Shown: positions 38,687-48,650 of the stretch, one piece after another
How the letters are laid out: every line of letters begins with the position of its first letter
Numbering within the stretch: position 1 is the first letter of the stretch
DNA from: Roseovarius pacificus
GTDB taxonomy: Bacteria; Pseudomonadota; Alphaproteobacteria; Rhodobacterales; Rhodobacteraceae
Direction of reading: 5' to 3'
NCBI RefSeq assembly: GCF_900142665.1
Contig: NZ_FRBR01000001.1
Coordinates: 992,001-1,056,000, forward strand
Length of the DNA: 64,000 bases
Made by a program: the position numbers and the translations under genes
The notes under the pieces: model-generated
What the model was told of the DNA's origin: nothing
What the model saw: the letters and a program-made list of their open reading frames with translations, nothing else
The model's database searches: none

Positions 38687-38732
38687 CGTTTTGTACAAAA
38701 CGTACAAAATGGACATGGGTTTTGTACGAAAT
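38687..38732. repeat. GTAC-rich element, copy A
   Basis: GTAC occurs at 38693, 38702 and 38724. GTACAAAACGTAC (38693-38705) is followed after a short spacer by TTTTGTACGAAA. The first block includes a perfect palindrome GTTTTGTACAAAAC at 38688-38701. The same arrangement, with the same 0/9/31 spacing of GTAC, recurs at 61299-61342. Both copies start a few bases after a stop codon, between convergent genes. Confidence 0.75.
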
Positions 38733-38951
38733 ACCGGCCATTCTTTCAGATTTGCGTCCATCATGGACGCATCCGCATAACCTGCGAAAAAAGGTCGCCG
38801 CGTTTACCCCGGCTTAACCCGATTACGGTTCACTGGCCGCAACACGCGAGAGACAACCAGCCAGAGACCGATGCAACCACGCGCCCCTCAGACAGACCCG
38901 CCCTCCCGACAGGCCGGCATGGATGACGATATGATCGGGATCTCCGACCCG

Positions 38952-39482
38952 TCATTCCAGCGGGGGCAGGTCGACGCGCCATTCGATGCGCACGGGCACC
39001 GGGGCGGCGCCCTCCGCCACGTTCGGCCCGGACGTATAGCCCGTCAGGCGCAGGACTTCGCCCGTCACGACGCCCGAACCGGTATCGCCCTCCATCGTGA
39101 ACTCGGACAATTCGCCCGTGCCGCCATCGGCCCCCATGGCCAGCGGCGCGTCGTAGCCCCGATCGTCGAACAGTTCGGCAGACAAAAGCCTCATGTCCCC
39201 CATATGCTTTTGCAGCGTGACCTGAAGCATCGGACGATCCGGTTCGCCATCCTCGTCCACCGCCATCCCCAGGACGTTGATCGTCAGGAACTGGCCCATG
39301 ATCATCTTCTGCCCGGCAGAGCCACGCTCTTTTTCGGTGTCGTAGGGAATCACCAGATCGAGCGTGTCACCGCCAATCTGCGCGGTCATGGTGCCCATGG
39401 CGATGTAGCGATCGGCCAGATCGGCGGCGGAGAGGGGCGTGGCATGCGCGACTGCGACCGGCGCGGGAAAGAAACGGGCCAT
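38952..39482 (-). CDS. conserved hypothetical protein
   Basis: I do not recognise this 176-residue protein. It begins MARFFPAPVAVAHATPLSAA and contains a strand-rich region (TAQIGGDTLDLVIPYDTEKER, MLQVTLQKHMGDMRLLSAELFDDRG). It ends PVRIEWRVDLPPLE. No signal peptide, membrane helix or catalytic motif is evident. The even Ser/Thr/Gly and charged content suggests a soluble beta-rich fold. It is 66 bp downstream of nadE on the same strand and may share its transcript. Confidence 0.7.
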   Translation of the reverse strand: MARFFPAPVAVAHATPLSAADLADRYIAMGTMTAQIGGDTLDLVIPYDTEKERGSAGQKMIMGQFLTINVLGMAVDEDGEPDRPMLQVTLQKHMGDMRLLSAELFDDRGYDAPLAMGADGGTGELSEFTMEGDTGSGVVTGEVLRLTGYTSGPNVAEGAAPVPVRIEWRVDLPPLE

Positions 39483-39548
39483 TGGAAATCTGCCTCGGGT
39501 CGTGTCAATGGCGGGAGCGTAACGCTGGCTGACCTTCCGGCAAAACGG

Positions 39549-41213
39549 TCAGTCGCCGCTGTCGTCCCGCCAGCGATTGACGATGGGATAACGCCGGTCG
39601 AGCCAGAAGGCGCGTTTGGACAGGCGCGTGCCGGGGGCGGACTGAAAGCGTTTGTATTCCGAGATATAAAGCAGGTGTTCCACCCGTTTGGCATCGGCCC
39701 GGTCATAGCCGGCAGCGACGCAATCGGCGATGGAGCCGTCCCGATCGACGAGAATGTCGAGAATGCCATCCAGCACCTCATAGGGGGGCAGGCTGTCTTC
39801 GTCGCGCTGATCGGGGGCCAGTTCGGCGCTTGGCGGCCGGTCGATGATGCGCTGCGGGATGACCTGCCCCGCCGGCCCTTCCATCCAGTCGCGGTGATTG
39901 GCGTTGCGCCAGCGGCAAGTCTCGAACACGCGGGTTTTATACATGTCTTTCAGCGGGTTATACCCGCCCGACATATCGCCGTAGATGGTGGCGTAACCCA
40001 CCGCGACCTCGGATTTGTTGCCCGTGGTCAAGAGCATCTCGCCGAACTTGTTGGAGATCGCCATGAGCAGCAGCCCGCGCAGGCGGGACTGGATGTTTTC
40101 CTCGGTCACGTCGGGTTTCGTACCCTCAAACAGCGGCGCAAGCGTGTCGGTGATCGCCTGCCGCCCCTGCGCGATGGGCACGAAATCGTACCGGCAGCCA
40201 AGGTTTTCGGCCAGCGCCCTGGCGTCTTCCAGAGAGGCGTCCGACGTGTATTCCGAGGGCAGCATCACGCAGCGCAGGTTGTCCGCGCCCAGCGCATCGG
40301 CGGCAACCGTGGCCACCAGCGCCGAATCGATCCCGCCGGAGAGGCCCAGCAGAACCTTGGAAAACCCCGCCTTGCGCAGATAATCGCGCAGGGCCAGCAC
40401 CATGGCATGGTAATCCTGTTCGGTGGTCTCGGGGATCGGGGCCAGATCGCCCGCCTCGAAACGCCAGCCGCCGTCGGTGCGGATCAGGTCGAGATGCGCG
40501 ATGTCTTCCTGCATCAGGGGCATTTGCAGGGCCAGTGCGCCCCCCGGATTGAGCGCGAACGTGCCCCCGTCGAACACCTGATCGTCCTGCCCGCCGACGA
40601 GATTGAGATAGATCAGCGGCAGGCCGGTTTCGACCACGCGGGCGACCATCAGTTGATGCCGGTACGAAACCTTGCTGTGGTAATAGGGCGAGCCGTTGGG
40701 GACCAGCAGGATCTCGGCCCCGGTTTCGGCCAGGGTTTCGGCAACATCCTCGAACCAACTGTCCTCGCAGATCGGGCTGCCGATGCGCAGACCGTCCACG
40801 GCATAGGGGCCGGTCACGTCGCCCGAGGCGTAGATGCGCTTTTCGTCGAATACGGTTTCGTTGGGCAGGTGGTGCTTGAACACCCGCGCGGCGATCCTGC
40901 CGCCCTGAAGGATGTAATAGGCGTTATAAAGCTCCACCCCTTCCAGCGCCGGGCCGCCGATGGCCAGCGCGGGCCCGTCGGCGCAGTCGCGCGCCAGCGC
41001 CTCGATTTCGGCGATGGCATCGGCCTGAAAGGCGGGCTTCATCACCAGGTCCTGGGTGTTGTAGCCGGTGATGAACATCTCGGGCAGGGCCACCAGATTG
41101 GCGCCGGCGGCGCGGCCCTCGGCCCAGGCCCTGCGCGCCAGCGCGGCGTTGCCTTTCAGATCGCCCATCGTGGGATTCAATTGCGCCAGGGTCAGGCGAA
41201 ACCGGTCGGCCAT
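39549..41213 (-). CDS. nadE: NAD(+) synthase, glutamine-hydrolysing
   Basis: Makes NAD from deamido-NAD with glutamine nitrogen. Two domains in 554 residues: an N-terminal nitrilase-type glutaminase (catalytic Cys in SPICEDSWF, about residue 148) and a C-terminal ATP pyrophosphatase/NAD synthase domain. The latter has P-loop LGLSGGIDSALVATVAADAL (about 289-308) and the later motif TTGNKSEVAVGYATIYGDMSG. Complete and of normal length. Confidence 0.95.
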   Translation of the reverse strand: MADRFRLTLAQLNPTMGDLKGNAALARRAWAEGRAAGANLVALPEMFITGYNTQDLVMKPAFQADAIAEIEALARDCADGPALAIGGPALEGVELYNAYYILQGGRIAARVFKHHLPNETVFDEKRIYASGDVTGPYAVDGLRIGSPICEDSWFEDVAETLAETGAEILLVPNGSPYYHSKVSYRHQLMVARVVETGLPLIYLNLVGGQDDQVFDGGTFALNPGGALALQMPLMQEDIAHLDLIRTDGGWRFEAGDLAPIPETTEQDYHAMVLALRDYLRKAGFSKVLLGLSGGIDSALVATVAADALGADNLRCVMLPSEYTSDASLEDARALAENLGCRYDFVPIAQGRQAITDTLAPLFEGTKPDVTEENIQSRLRGLLLMAISNKFGEMLLTTGNKSEVAVGYATIYGDMSGGYNPLKDMYKTRVFETCRWRNANHRDWMEGPAGQVIPQRIIDRPPSAELAPDQRDEDSLPPYEVLDGILDILVDRDGSIADCVAAGYDRADAKRVEHLLYISEYKRFQSAPGTRLSKRAFWLDRRYPIVNRWRDDSGD

Positions 41214-41367
41214 GAGGTGCCTCTTGTTTGAATTTCAAGCCAGATTTAGCAGATCGTTGCGCGAGGGAAAGCCGATTTGGGCAAAACCCGTTGTCACTGC
41301 GGCGAGGCTCCACTAGATTTCACAGGCACCCGCAAAGGCGCGGGCAAGCCGGGGATCAGGGGCAGAC

Positions 41368-42858
41368 ATGAACGTTTCACTGGGCAGAATCATCCTTGTC
41401 GCCATCATGCTGGGCGGGGCCGCGCAGGCCCAGGACGACGAGGTCCGCACCAAGCAATACGACGATGGCGGCATTTACGAGGGCACGTTCCGCAACGGCC
41501 TGCAGCACGGCACCGGCACCTATACCCTGCCCAACGGGTACGAATATTCCGGTCAATGGGTCGATGGCGAGATTCGCGGCGAGGGCGTGGCGCGTTTCCC
41601 CAACGGATCGGTCTATGAGGGCGAGTTCGCCAAGGGCAAGCCCGAGGGCGTGGGCCGCATCGTTTTCGCCGATGGCGGTACCTATGAGGGCGAGTGGGTG
41701 GATGGCAAGATCACCGGCCAGGGCGTGGCCGTCTATGCCAACGGCGTGCGCTACGAGGGCGGGTTCCGCAACGCGATGCATCACGGCAAGGGCCGGATGG
41801 AAAGCCCCGGCGGCTATGTCTACGAGGGCGACTGGGTGAACGGCGTCAAGGAGGGCATGGCGAGCATCACCTATCCCGACGGCGCGGTCTATGAGGGCGA
41901 GGTGCTGCGCGGGGCGCGCCACGGTCAGGGCAAGCTGACCATGCCGGACGGGCTGATTTACGAGGGGCTCTGGAAAGAGGGCCAGATCGACGGCGAGGGC
42001 CGGCTGACCCAGCCCAATGGCGATGTCTACGAAGGTCAGCTCGTGGCCGGGCGCCGGGAAGGACAGGGCAAGGTCACCTATGAAAACGGCGATGTCTACG
42101 AAGGCCAGTTCACGGACGACCGCCGCCACGGGCAAGGCACGTTCACCGGCACCGATGGCTATCATTACGAAGGGTCGTGGGACGCCGGCAAGATTTCCGG
42201 TCAGGGCAAGGTGACTTATCCCGACGGCTCGGTTTACGAGGGGGAATTCCGCGACGACCTGGCCAATGGGCAGGGCGCGATCACCTATCCCGATGGCTCG
42301 ACCTATGAGGGCGAATGGACCGGCGGCGTGATCGACGGACAGGGCAAGGCCACCTACCCCAACGGCGTGGTCTATGAAGGCGAGTTCGTGAATGCCCGCA
42401 ACGAGGGCTTTGGCGTGATGACCTATGCCGATGGCTATCGCTACGAAGGGCAATGGCAGGACGGTCAGCGTCACGGCATGGGCACGGCGACCTATCCCGA
42501 TGGCACGGTCTACGAGGGCCAGTTCCGGGAGGGTCAGCGCCATGGGCAGGGCAAGATCACCATGCCCGACGGGTTCGTCTATGACGGCGCGTGGGAAAAC
42601 GGCGAAATCTCGGGGCAAGGCGTGGCCACCTACACCAATGGCGATGTCTACGAGGGCACCTTCCTGAACGGCAAGCGGCAGGGCGAGGGCACCATGCGCT
42701 ATGCCACCGGGGAAGAGGCCAGCGGCACATGGGACAACGGCGCGCTGGCCGATCAGACCGAGGAGACCGCCCCGGCAGGGGACGACGGTGCAGCGGAAGA
42801 TGCCACCCTCCCCGAGGACAGCCCGCAAGGCGAAAGCGGCGGCAGCGCGGCGGAATAG
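41368..42858 (+). CDS. secreted MORN-repeat protein (18 repeats)
   Basis: A 496-residue protein. A signal peptide (LGRIILVAIMLGGAAQA) is followed by 18 consecutive 23-residue MORN repeats of the form YEGxFxxGxxxGxGxxxYPDGxx, from about residue 36 to 450. An acidic low-complexity tail ends the chain. MORN arrays make elongated beta-hairpin sheets that act as scaffolds or lipid-binding surfaces. Repeats 1-18 keep register, with no degenerate unit. The role of the exported bacterial versions is unknown. No operon partner is apparent. Confidence 0.85.
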   Translation: MNVSLGRIILVAIMLGGAAQAQDDEVRTKQYDDGGIYEGTFRNGLQHGTGTYTLPNGYEYSGQWVDGEIRGEGVARFPNGSVYEGEFAKGKPEGVGRIVFADGGTYEGEWVDGKITGQGVAVYANGVRYEGGFRNAMHHGKGRMESPGGYVYEGDWVNGVKEGMASITYPDGAVYEGEVLRGARHGQGKLTMPDGLIYEGLWKEGQIDGEGRLTQPNGDVYEGQLVAGRREGQGKVTYENGDVYEGQFTDDRRHGQGTFTGTDGYHYEGSWDAGKISGQGKVTYPDGSVYEGEFRDDLANGQGAITYPDGSTYEGEWTGGVIDGQGKATYPNGVVYEGEFVNARNEGFGVMTYADGYRYEGQWQDGQRHGMGTATYPDGTVYEGQFREGQRHGQGKITMPDGFVYDGAWENGEISGQGVATYTNGDVYEGTFLNGKRQGEGTMRYATGEEASGTWDNGALADQTEETAPAGDDGAAEDATLPEDSPQGESGGSAAE

Positions 42859-42969
42859 CCGCGCGCGGCCCTGTTCGCGCCCCCCGAACGATCCCGAATG
42901 GCCGGTATCCCAGCCCGAGGCGAAATTCGGGGGTTTTCAAGCGCGCGGCGCATTCCTATACTGCGCGCC

Positions 42970-43056
42970 ATGACGAAGCAGACCCATATCGCGATTGTGC
43001 AAGCGCCCCGCCCCGCGGGTTGCGTTTCGGCTCTGCTACTCCTAAGCCGCCTCTGA
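42970..43056 (+). CDS. leuL: leu operon leader peptide
   Basis: A 28-codon ORF immediately upstream of leuA. It contains four leucine codons in a row (CTG CTA CTC CTA, 43033-43044) and a further CTC just before the TGA. Such a Leu-rich run is the hallmark of attenuation leaders. CTA, rare in high-G+C genomes, is used twice. The stop falls inside the first arm of a downstream hairpin. Ribosome stalling for lack of Leu-tRNA would therefore change the fold of the leader RNA. Confidence 0.8.
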   Translation: MTKQTHIAIVQAPRPAGCVSALLLLSRL

Positions 43057-43116
43057 GCGTGCCGTTCCGGCGCGACCGCTCAGAGGATGTGCCTGCTTTC
43101 GCGCCAATGGCTTAGG
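43041..43116 (+). promoter_or_regulatory. leuA attenuator structures
   Basis: Competing inverted repeats follow the leader peptide. CCTCTGAGCG (43050-43059) pairs perfectly with CGCTCAGAGG (43077-43086). GGCGCGA (43069-43075) pairs with TCGCGCC (43099-43105). An outer CCTAAGCC (43041-43048) pairs with GGCTTAGG (43109-43116). The first two overlap spatially and are mutually exclusive, the usual pause/antiterminator versus terminator logic. No T-run follows the last stem, so control may be translational or Rho-linked. Confidence 0.7.
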
Positions 43117-43135
43117 ACAAAAAACGAGTTCCGAC

Positions 43136-44725
<1,590 letters not shown>

Positions 44726-44750
44726 TCGCTTTCAAGCGGTGATGAAAACG

Positions 44751-44782
44751 CCCCGGCCCGCGAATGCGCGGCCGGGGTTTTT
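44751..44782 (+). terminator. intrinsic terminator of leuA
   Basis: An inverted repeat CCCCGGCC-CGC / GCGC-GGCCGGGG around AAT is followed by TTTTT. It lies 26 bp after the leuA stop. Confidence 0.88.
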
Positions 44783-44800
44783 CTTTGTTCTGCGCCGTGT

Positions 44801-44872
44801 ATTGGGGGCTCTGCCCCCGCCGCCCTTTGGGCGACTCCCCCGGGATATTTTGAGCAAGAAGAAGCAGCCAGG
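44801..44872. repeat. probable dispersed intergenic repeat of Rhodobacterales
   Basis: Two short hairpins, GGGGGC-TCT-GCCCCC (44804-44818) and CGCCC-TTT-GGGCG (44821-44833), are followed by CCCCCGGGATATTTTGAGC and AAGAAGAAG. The GGGATATTT...AGAAG string after a GC hairpin is familiar from intergenic positions in many roseobacter genomes, often near transcript ends. No second copy is present in this window, so the family assignment rests on recognition alone. Confidence 0.55.
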
Positions 44873-44937
44873 AACCGAATGCTTCTTAGCTAAAATCCTC
44901 CCGGAGGTCCGGGCGGGGGCCGGCCCGGTTCAGGAGG

Positions 44938-46845
44938 TCAGGCGGCCTCGGTTTCCGGGTTGTCGGCCCATTCCCAGGGGCGAGTGAACTGGCCGAGGAC
45001 GTGGCCGAGTTGTTCTTCGTCGACCTCGCCGGTTTTTTCCAGTTGCGCGACGAGGCCGCGTTTCCTGGAATCGATCACGTGGCTGACACGGGCGGCGACG
45101 CCCGCCTCGTCCAGCGCGGCGTTGTAGATGCGGGTGATCGCCAGTTTGCGCAGGTCGGGTTTGAAGACCTTGCCCACCGCCGTCTTGGGCAGCTCGTCGA
45201 GGATTTCGACATGTTTGGGGATGGCCGCGCGCTCATGCACATGGGTCTTGCAATGGGTCATCAGGTCCTCGGCGGTGGCGGTGCCGCCCTCGACCAGTTC
45301 CACGTAAACGCAGGGCAGTTCACCGGAATAGGCGTCCGGCTGACCGATGGCGCCCGCGATGGCGACATCGTGATGCGCCATCAGCGCCTCTTCGATATCG
45401 GCGGGGTCGATGTTATGGCCGCCGCGGATGATCAGATCCTTGGCGCGGCCCGTGATCCAGAGATAGCCGTCGGGGTCGATCCGGCCCAGATCGCCGGTGC
45501 GCAGGTAGTTCTCGTGGAAATAGAGATCGGCGTTCTTGGCGGTTTCGGTATAGGTGTTGCCGGCATAGACGCCGGGATTGGAGATGCAGATTTCGCCCAC
45601 CTCGTCCACGACGCATTCGACCGGCGCGCCGCTTTCGTCGGTCTTGTAGATGCGCACATCGGTATAGGGGAACGGCACCCCGACCGAGCCGACCTTTTTC
45701 TCGCCCTCGGGCGGGTTGCAGGACACGAGGCAGGTGGCCTCGGTCAGGCCGTAGCCTTCGATGACGGTCATGCCGGTGGCCGATTCGAAGCGGTTGAACA
45801 GTTCCAGCGGCATCGGGGCCGAGCCGGAAAAGGCGTTTTTCACCGTCGAGATATCGGCATTCACCTTGCGCTGCATCAGCGCCGACACGGCGGTGGGCAC
45901 GGTGATGACGAAGGTGGTTTTCCAGCGTTCCAGCAGTTTCCAGAAATTGTCGATCACGCCGTCGCCGCGATAGCCCGCGGGCGTGGGAAACACCACATGC
46001 GCCCCGGATTTGATCATCGCCATCAGGATGACGTGGCAGGCGAAGACGTGAAACAGCGGCAGCGGGCACATCACGCTGTCATGTTCGGTGAACAGAAGCC
46101 GATGCCCCAGCCAGCCGTTATAGACCATGCCGGAATAGCGGTGCTGCGCCACCTTGGGCATGCCAGTGGTGCCGCCGGTGTGGAAATAGGCCGCCACACG
46201 ATCCTGCCCGCCGTCCTCAAAACCGAGCGTGATCGGGTATTTGCTCATTTCCTTGTTGAAGCATTTGACATCGGCGTGGTGATTGCCGGGATTTTTGGGG
46301 CGGATCAGCGGGACGATCCAGCTTTTGGGCGGGCTGAGGTAACGGTTGAGGTCGATTTCCAGGACCGTGTGGACATGCGGGGCGTGGCGCACGGCCTCGG
46401 CGGTTTTCTGGGCGATGTCGGTTTTCGGGAACGCCTTGAGCGTGACCACGACGCGGGCGTCGGTTTCGCGCAGGATCGCGCCGATCTGTTCGGGTTCGAG
46501 CAGCGGGTTGATCGGGTTGACGATCCCGGCGATGGCCGCGCCAATGGTGACGATGGCGGTTTCCAGTGCATTGGGCAGGACCAGCGCGACAACGTCGGTT
46601 TCGCGAATCCTGAGATCGCGGAACATGTTGGCGGCGCGGCACACCTGTTCGTGGAACTGTTGCCAGGTCAGGGTGTGCGACGGATCGGTCGCCCCCGACA
46701 GCAGTTGATAGCTGATCGCGGGGCGGTCGGGGAAGGCCTCGACCGTGTCGCGCAGCATCTGGTAGAGCGTGGCGGGACGGCCGCGCGCCTCCCACGGCAT
46801 TTCGTTCTGAATATCAAGCGCATCCTGCCGCGAGGCAAATGTCAT
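44938..46845 (-). CDS. acyl-CoA synthetase (AMP-forming)
   Basis: Adenylate-forming enzyme of 635 residues activating a carboxylic acid to its CoA thioester. The P-loop is AAYFHTGGTTGMPKVAQHRY (about residues 216-235). Other motifs are IEGYGLTEATCL and YLRTGDLGRIDPDGYLWITGRAKDLII. The catalytic lysine lies near LPKTAVGKVFKPDLRKL (about residue 560). The long Ala-rich N-terminus and 635 residues fit fatty-acyl or aryl acid ligases. The acid is not predictable, and no pathway genes adjoin it. Confidence 0.88.
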   Translation of the reverse strand: MTFASRQDALDIQNEMPWEARGRPATLYQMLRDTVEAFPDRPAISYQLLSGATDPSHTLTWQQFHEQVCRAANMFRDLRIRETDVVALVLPNALETAIVTIGAAIAGIVNPINPLLEPEQIGAILRETDARVVVTLKAFPKTDIAQKTAEAVRHAPHVHTVLEIDLNRYLSPPKSWIVPLIRPKNPGNHHADVKCFNKEMSKYPITLGFEDGGQDRVAAYFHTGGTTGMPKVAQHRYSGMVYNGWLGHRLLFTEHDSVMCPLPLFHVFACHVILMAMIKSGAHVVFPTPAGYRGDGVIDNFWKLLERWKTTFVITVPTAVSALMQRKVNADISTVKNAFSGSAPMPLELFNRFESATGMTVIEGYGLTEATCLVSCNPPEGEKKVGSVGVPFPYTDVRIYKTDESGAPVECVVDEVGEICISNPGVYAGNTYTETAKNADLYFHENYLRTGDLGRIDPDGYLWITGRAKDLIIRGGHNIDPADIEEALMAHHDVAIAGAIGQPDAYSGELPCVYVELVEGGTATAEDLMTHCKTHVHERAAIPKHVEILDELPKTAVGKVFKPDLRKLAITRIYNAALDEAGVAARVSHVIDSRKRGLVAQLEKTGEVDEEQLGHVLGQFTRPWEWADNPETEAA

Positions 46846-46985
46846 TGCAGTCTCCTCCCGAAGAACGGCCCAAGGACGGGCCGTATCGTTCCCTGCCGAT
46901 CACCATGGTCAGCTTTGGCGCGTCACGCAAGTTTGACGCTGCGTTTCGCACCAAATGCCACTCGAGGGAGAACTGCAACGGGGGA

Positions 46986-48080
46986 TCAGCCCGGATCGGA
47001 CAGGCAATCGGTCATCGCATCCGCCATATCGCGCAGGAGTGCCGGGTAGAGCCCCGGCCCCACCGGATGATCGAGGCCCAGCGGATCGAGTTGCCCGATG
47101 CGCAGATCGTCGGCGAAGACGTTTTCGAGGATCGCGGTGTTGAACTGCGGTTCGGCAAAGGCGCAGACGACATTTTCCTCGTCGACAAGGGCGCGCAGTT
47201 CGGCCAGGCGCGCCGGGCCGGGATCGGAGGCGTCGCTGAGCGAAACCGCCCCTGCCGCGGGGAGGCCGAAACGGGTTTCGAAATACTGGTAGGCGTCATG
47301 GAACACCAGGAAGGGGCGATCCCCGAGCGGCGCCAGTTGCGTGGCGATATCGCTGCTCAGCGCGGCGAGTTCGGCCTTGGCCTCTTCGGCATTGGCGGTG
47401 TAGAGCGCGGCATTTTCGGGGTCGAGTACGGACAGTTCCGCCGCGATCAGGCCCAGCCAGCGTTCGCCGTTCTGCGGATCGAGCCAGGCGTGCGGGTCGG
47501 TGCCGTCATGATCGTGGGCATGATCGTCATGGTCGTGGTCGTCATGCCCATCGTGATCGTCATGCCCATCGTGATCATGGTCGCTGTGTGCGTGGTCGTC
47601 ATGCCCGTCGTGGTCATGATCGTGGTCGTGGTCGTCGTGCCCATCGTGGTCGTGATCGTCATGATCGTGCTCGTCATGCGCATGATCATCATGACCGTGA
47701 CCGTGATCGTGATCGTGGGCCTCGAAGCGCGCGCCGGTGCGGGTGGGTAATGTGTGCGTTTCGGGGTTGTCCAGCAAGGTGATCACCGCCGCATCCCCGG
47801 CCAGCGTTTCGATCGCGTGCTCCATCCACGGGGTCAGGTCTGCCCCCAACCAGATCACCAGATCGGCCTGTTCCAGTGCGCGGGCTTCGGACGGGCGCAT
47901 GGCGTAGCCGTGGGGCGACATGCCCGGGCGCACGATCACGTCGGCCTCCCCTGCCCCTTGCATGACGCGCGCCACGAGCGACTGGACCGGCGTGATGTCT
48001 GTGGCCACGCGCGGGGCCTCGGCCATGGCGGGCAGGCCACAGGACAGCAGGGCAACGAGGGAAAGGGATGGCAGGCGCAT
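46986..48080 (-). CDS. znuA: zinc ABC transporter, periplasmic binding protein
   Basis: High-affinity zinc capture protein of the cluster A-I type, about 364 residues. A signal peptide (RLPSLSLVALLSCGLPAMA) is followed by the first His ligand region MSPHGYAMRPSEA. A long His/Asp-rich metal-buffering loop (residues about 117-195, built of HDHDGHDDH-like units) comes next, then DPHAWLDPQN and FHDAYQYFE with the other ligands. ATG 48080 is preferred over upstream ATGs because GGAG lies six bases before it. Divergent from zur-znuCB. Confidence 0.95.
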   Translation of the reverse strand: MRLPSLSLVALLSCGLPAMAEAPRVATDITPVQSLVARVMQGAGEADVIVRPGMSPHGYAMRPSEARALEQADLVIWLGADLTPWMEHAIETLAGDAAVITLLDNPETHTLPTRTGARFEAHDHDHGHGHDDHAHDEHDHDDHDHDGHDDHDHDHDHDGHDDHAHSDHDHDGHDDHDGHDDHDHDDHAHDHDGTDPHAWLDPQNGERWLGLIAAELSVLDPENAALYTANAEEAKAELAALSSDIATQLAPLGDRPFLVFHDAYQYFETRFGLPAAGAVSLSDASDPGPARLAELRALVDEENVVCAFAEPQFNTAILENVFADDLRIGQLDPLGLDHPVGPGLYPALLRDMADAMTDCLSDPG

Positions 48081-48090
48081 CGGAAGCTCC

Positions 48091-48107
48091 ATGTAATAGT
48101 ATAACAT
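48091..48107. promoter_or_regulatory. Zur-like box 1
   Basis: ATGTAATAGTATAACAT is a near-perfect 17-bp dyad resembling Zur operators (GTTATA-N-TATAAC). It lies 11 bp upstream of the znuA start. Confidence 0.7.
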
Positions 48108-48120
48108 TCGGGCGCTTGAT

Positions 48121-48141
48121 ATATGTAACCATATAACATAT
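48121..48141. promoter_or_regulatory. Zur-like box 2
   Basis: A 21-bp dyad with perfect outer arms ATATGT / ACATAT and the core GTAACCATATAAC. Its centre is 32 bp, about three helical turns, from box 1. The pair can serve both divergent promoters. Confidence 0.65.
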
Positions 48142-48170
48142 CAAGCCGGAAATTCCGGGAGGCCCTCCGC

Positions 48171-48650
48171 ATGGACGCGATAGGATTCGAACGCCACGAT
48201 CATAGCAGTTGCATCCGCGCCGGTCTGGACGCGGTCGAGCAAAGCTGCGCCGAGCGCGGATTGCAGCTGACGCCGGTGCGCCGCCGGGTTCTGGAATTGC
48301 TGCTGGAAGGGCATCGCGCCATGGGCGCTTATGAAATTCTGGACATCCTGCGCAAAGAAGGCATGGGATCGCAGCCGCCGGTGGCCTATCGCGCGCTGGA
48401 TTTCCTTGTGAGCCACGGCTTTGCCCACAAGATCGAGCGGCTGAACGCCTTTATCGCCTGCATGCATCCGGGCGAGGATCATACCCCCGCCTTTCTGATC
48501 TGCCGGGCCTGCGATGCGGTGGCCGAAGCCCATGCCGACCCTGCCCGCGGATTTCTGGGGCAAGCGGTGCGCGAGACCGGCTTTGTCGTCGAGCAGGCGG
48601 TGGTTGAGGCCGTGGGACTGTGCCCCCGCTGCGCCGGAACCCGCGCATGA
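48171..48650 (+). CDS. zur: Fur-family zinc uptake regulator
   Basis: Zinc-responsive repressor of 159 residues. A winged helix (TPVRRRVLELLLEGHRAMGAYEIL) leads to the Fur-family recognition helix PPVAYRALDFLVSHG. Metal-site pairs C-x-x-C are visible in ICRACDAV and LCPRCAGTRA. It is the first gene of zur-znuC-znuB, with its stop overlapping znuC, and faces znuA across the two boxes. This arrangement distinguishes it from an iron Fur. Confidence 0.93.
   Translation: MDAIGFERHDHSSCIRAGLDAVEQSCAERGLQLTPVRRRVLELLLEGHRAMGAYEILDILRKEGMGSQPPVAYRALDFLVSHGFAHKIERLNAFIACMHPGEDHTPAFLICRACDAVAEAHADPARGFLGQAVRETGFVVEQAVVEAVGLCPRCAGTRA

Noticed and set aside
38871-41231. 786-residue plus-strand ORF
   Set aside because: Antisense to nadE and the hypothetical gene, composed of high-G+C frame bias (Gly/Arg/His-rich), no recognisable fold.
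41377-42828. 483-residue minus-strand ORF with periodic sequence
   Set aside because: Its periodicity is the mirror of the MORN repeats on the plus strand. The plus strand has a signal peptide and conserved MORN residues.
47450-47730. Short tandem repeats in DNA, CRISPR-like at first glance
   Set aside because: They encode the His/Asp-rich loop of znuA in frame, with irregular units and no spacers.
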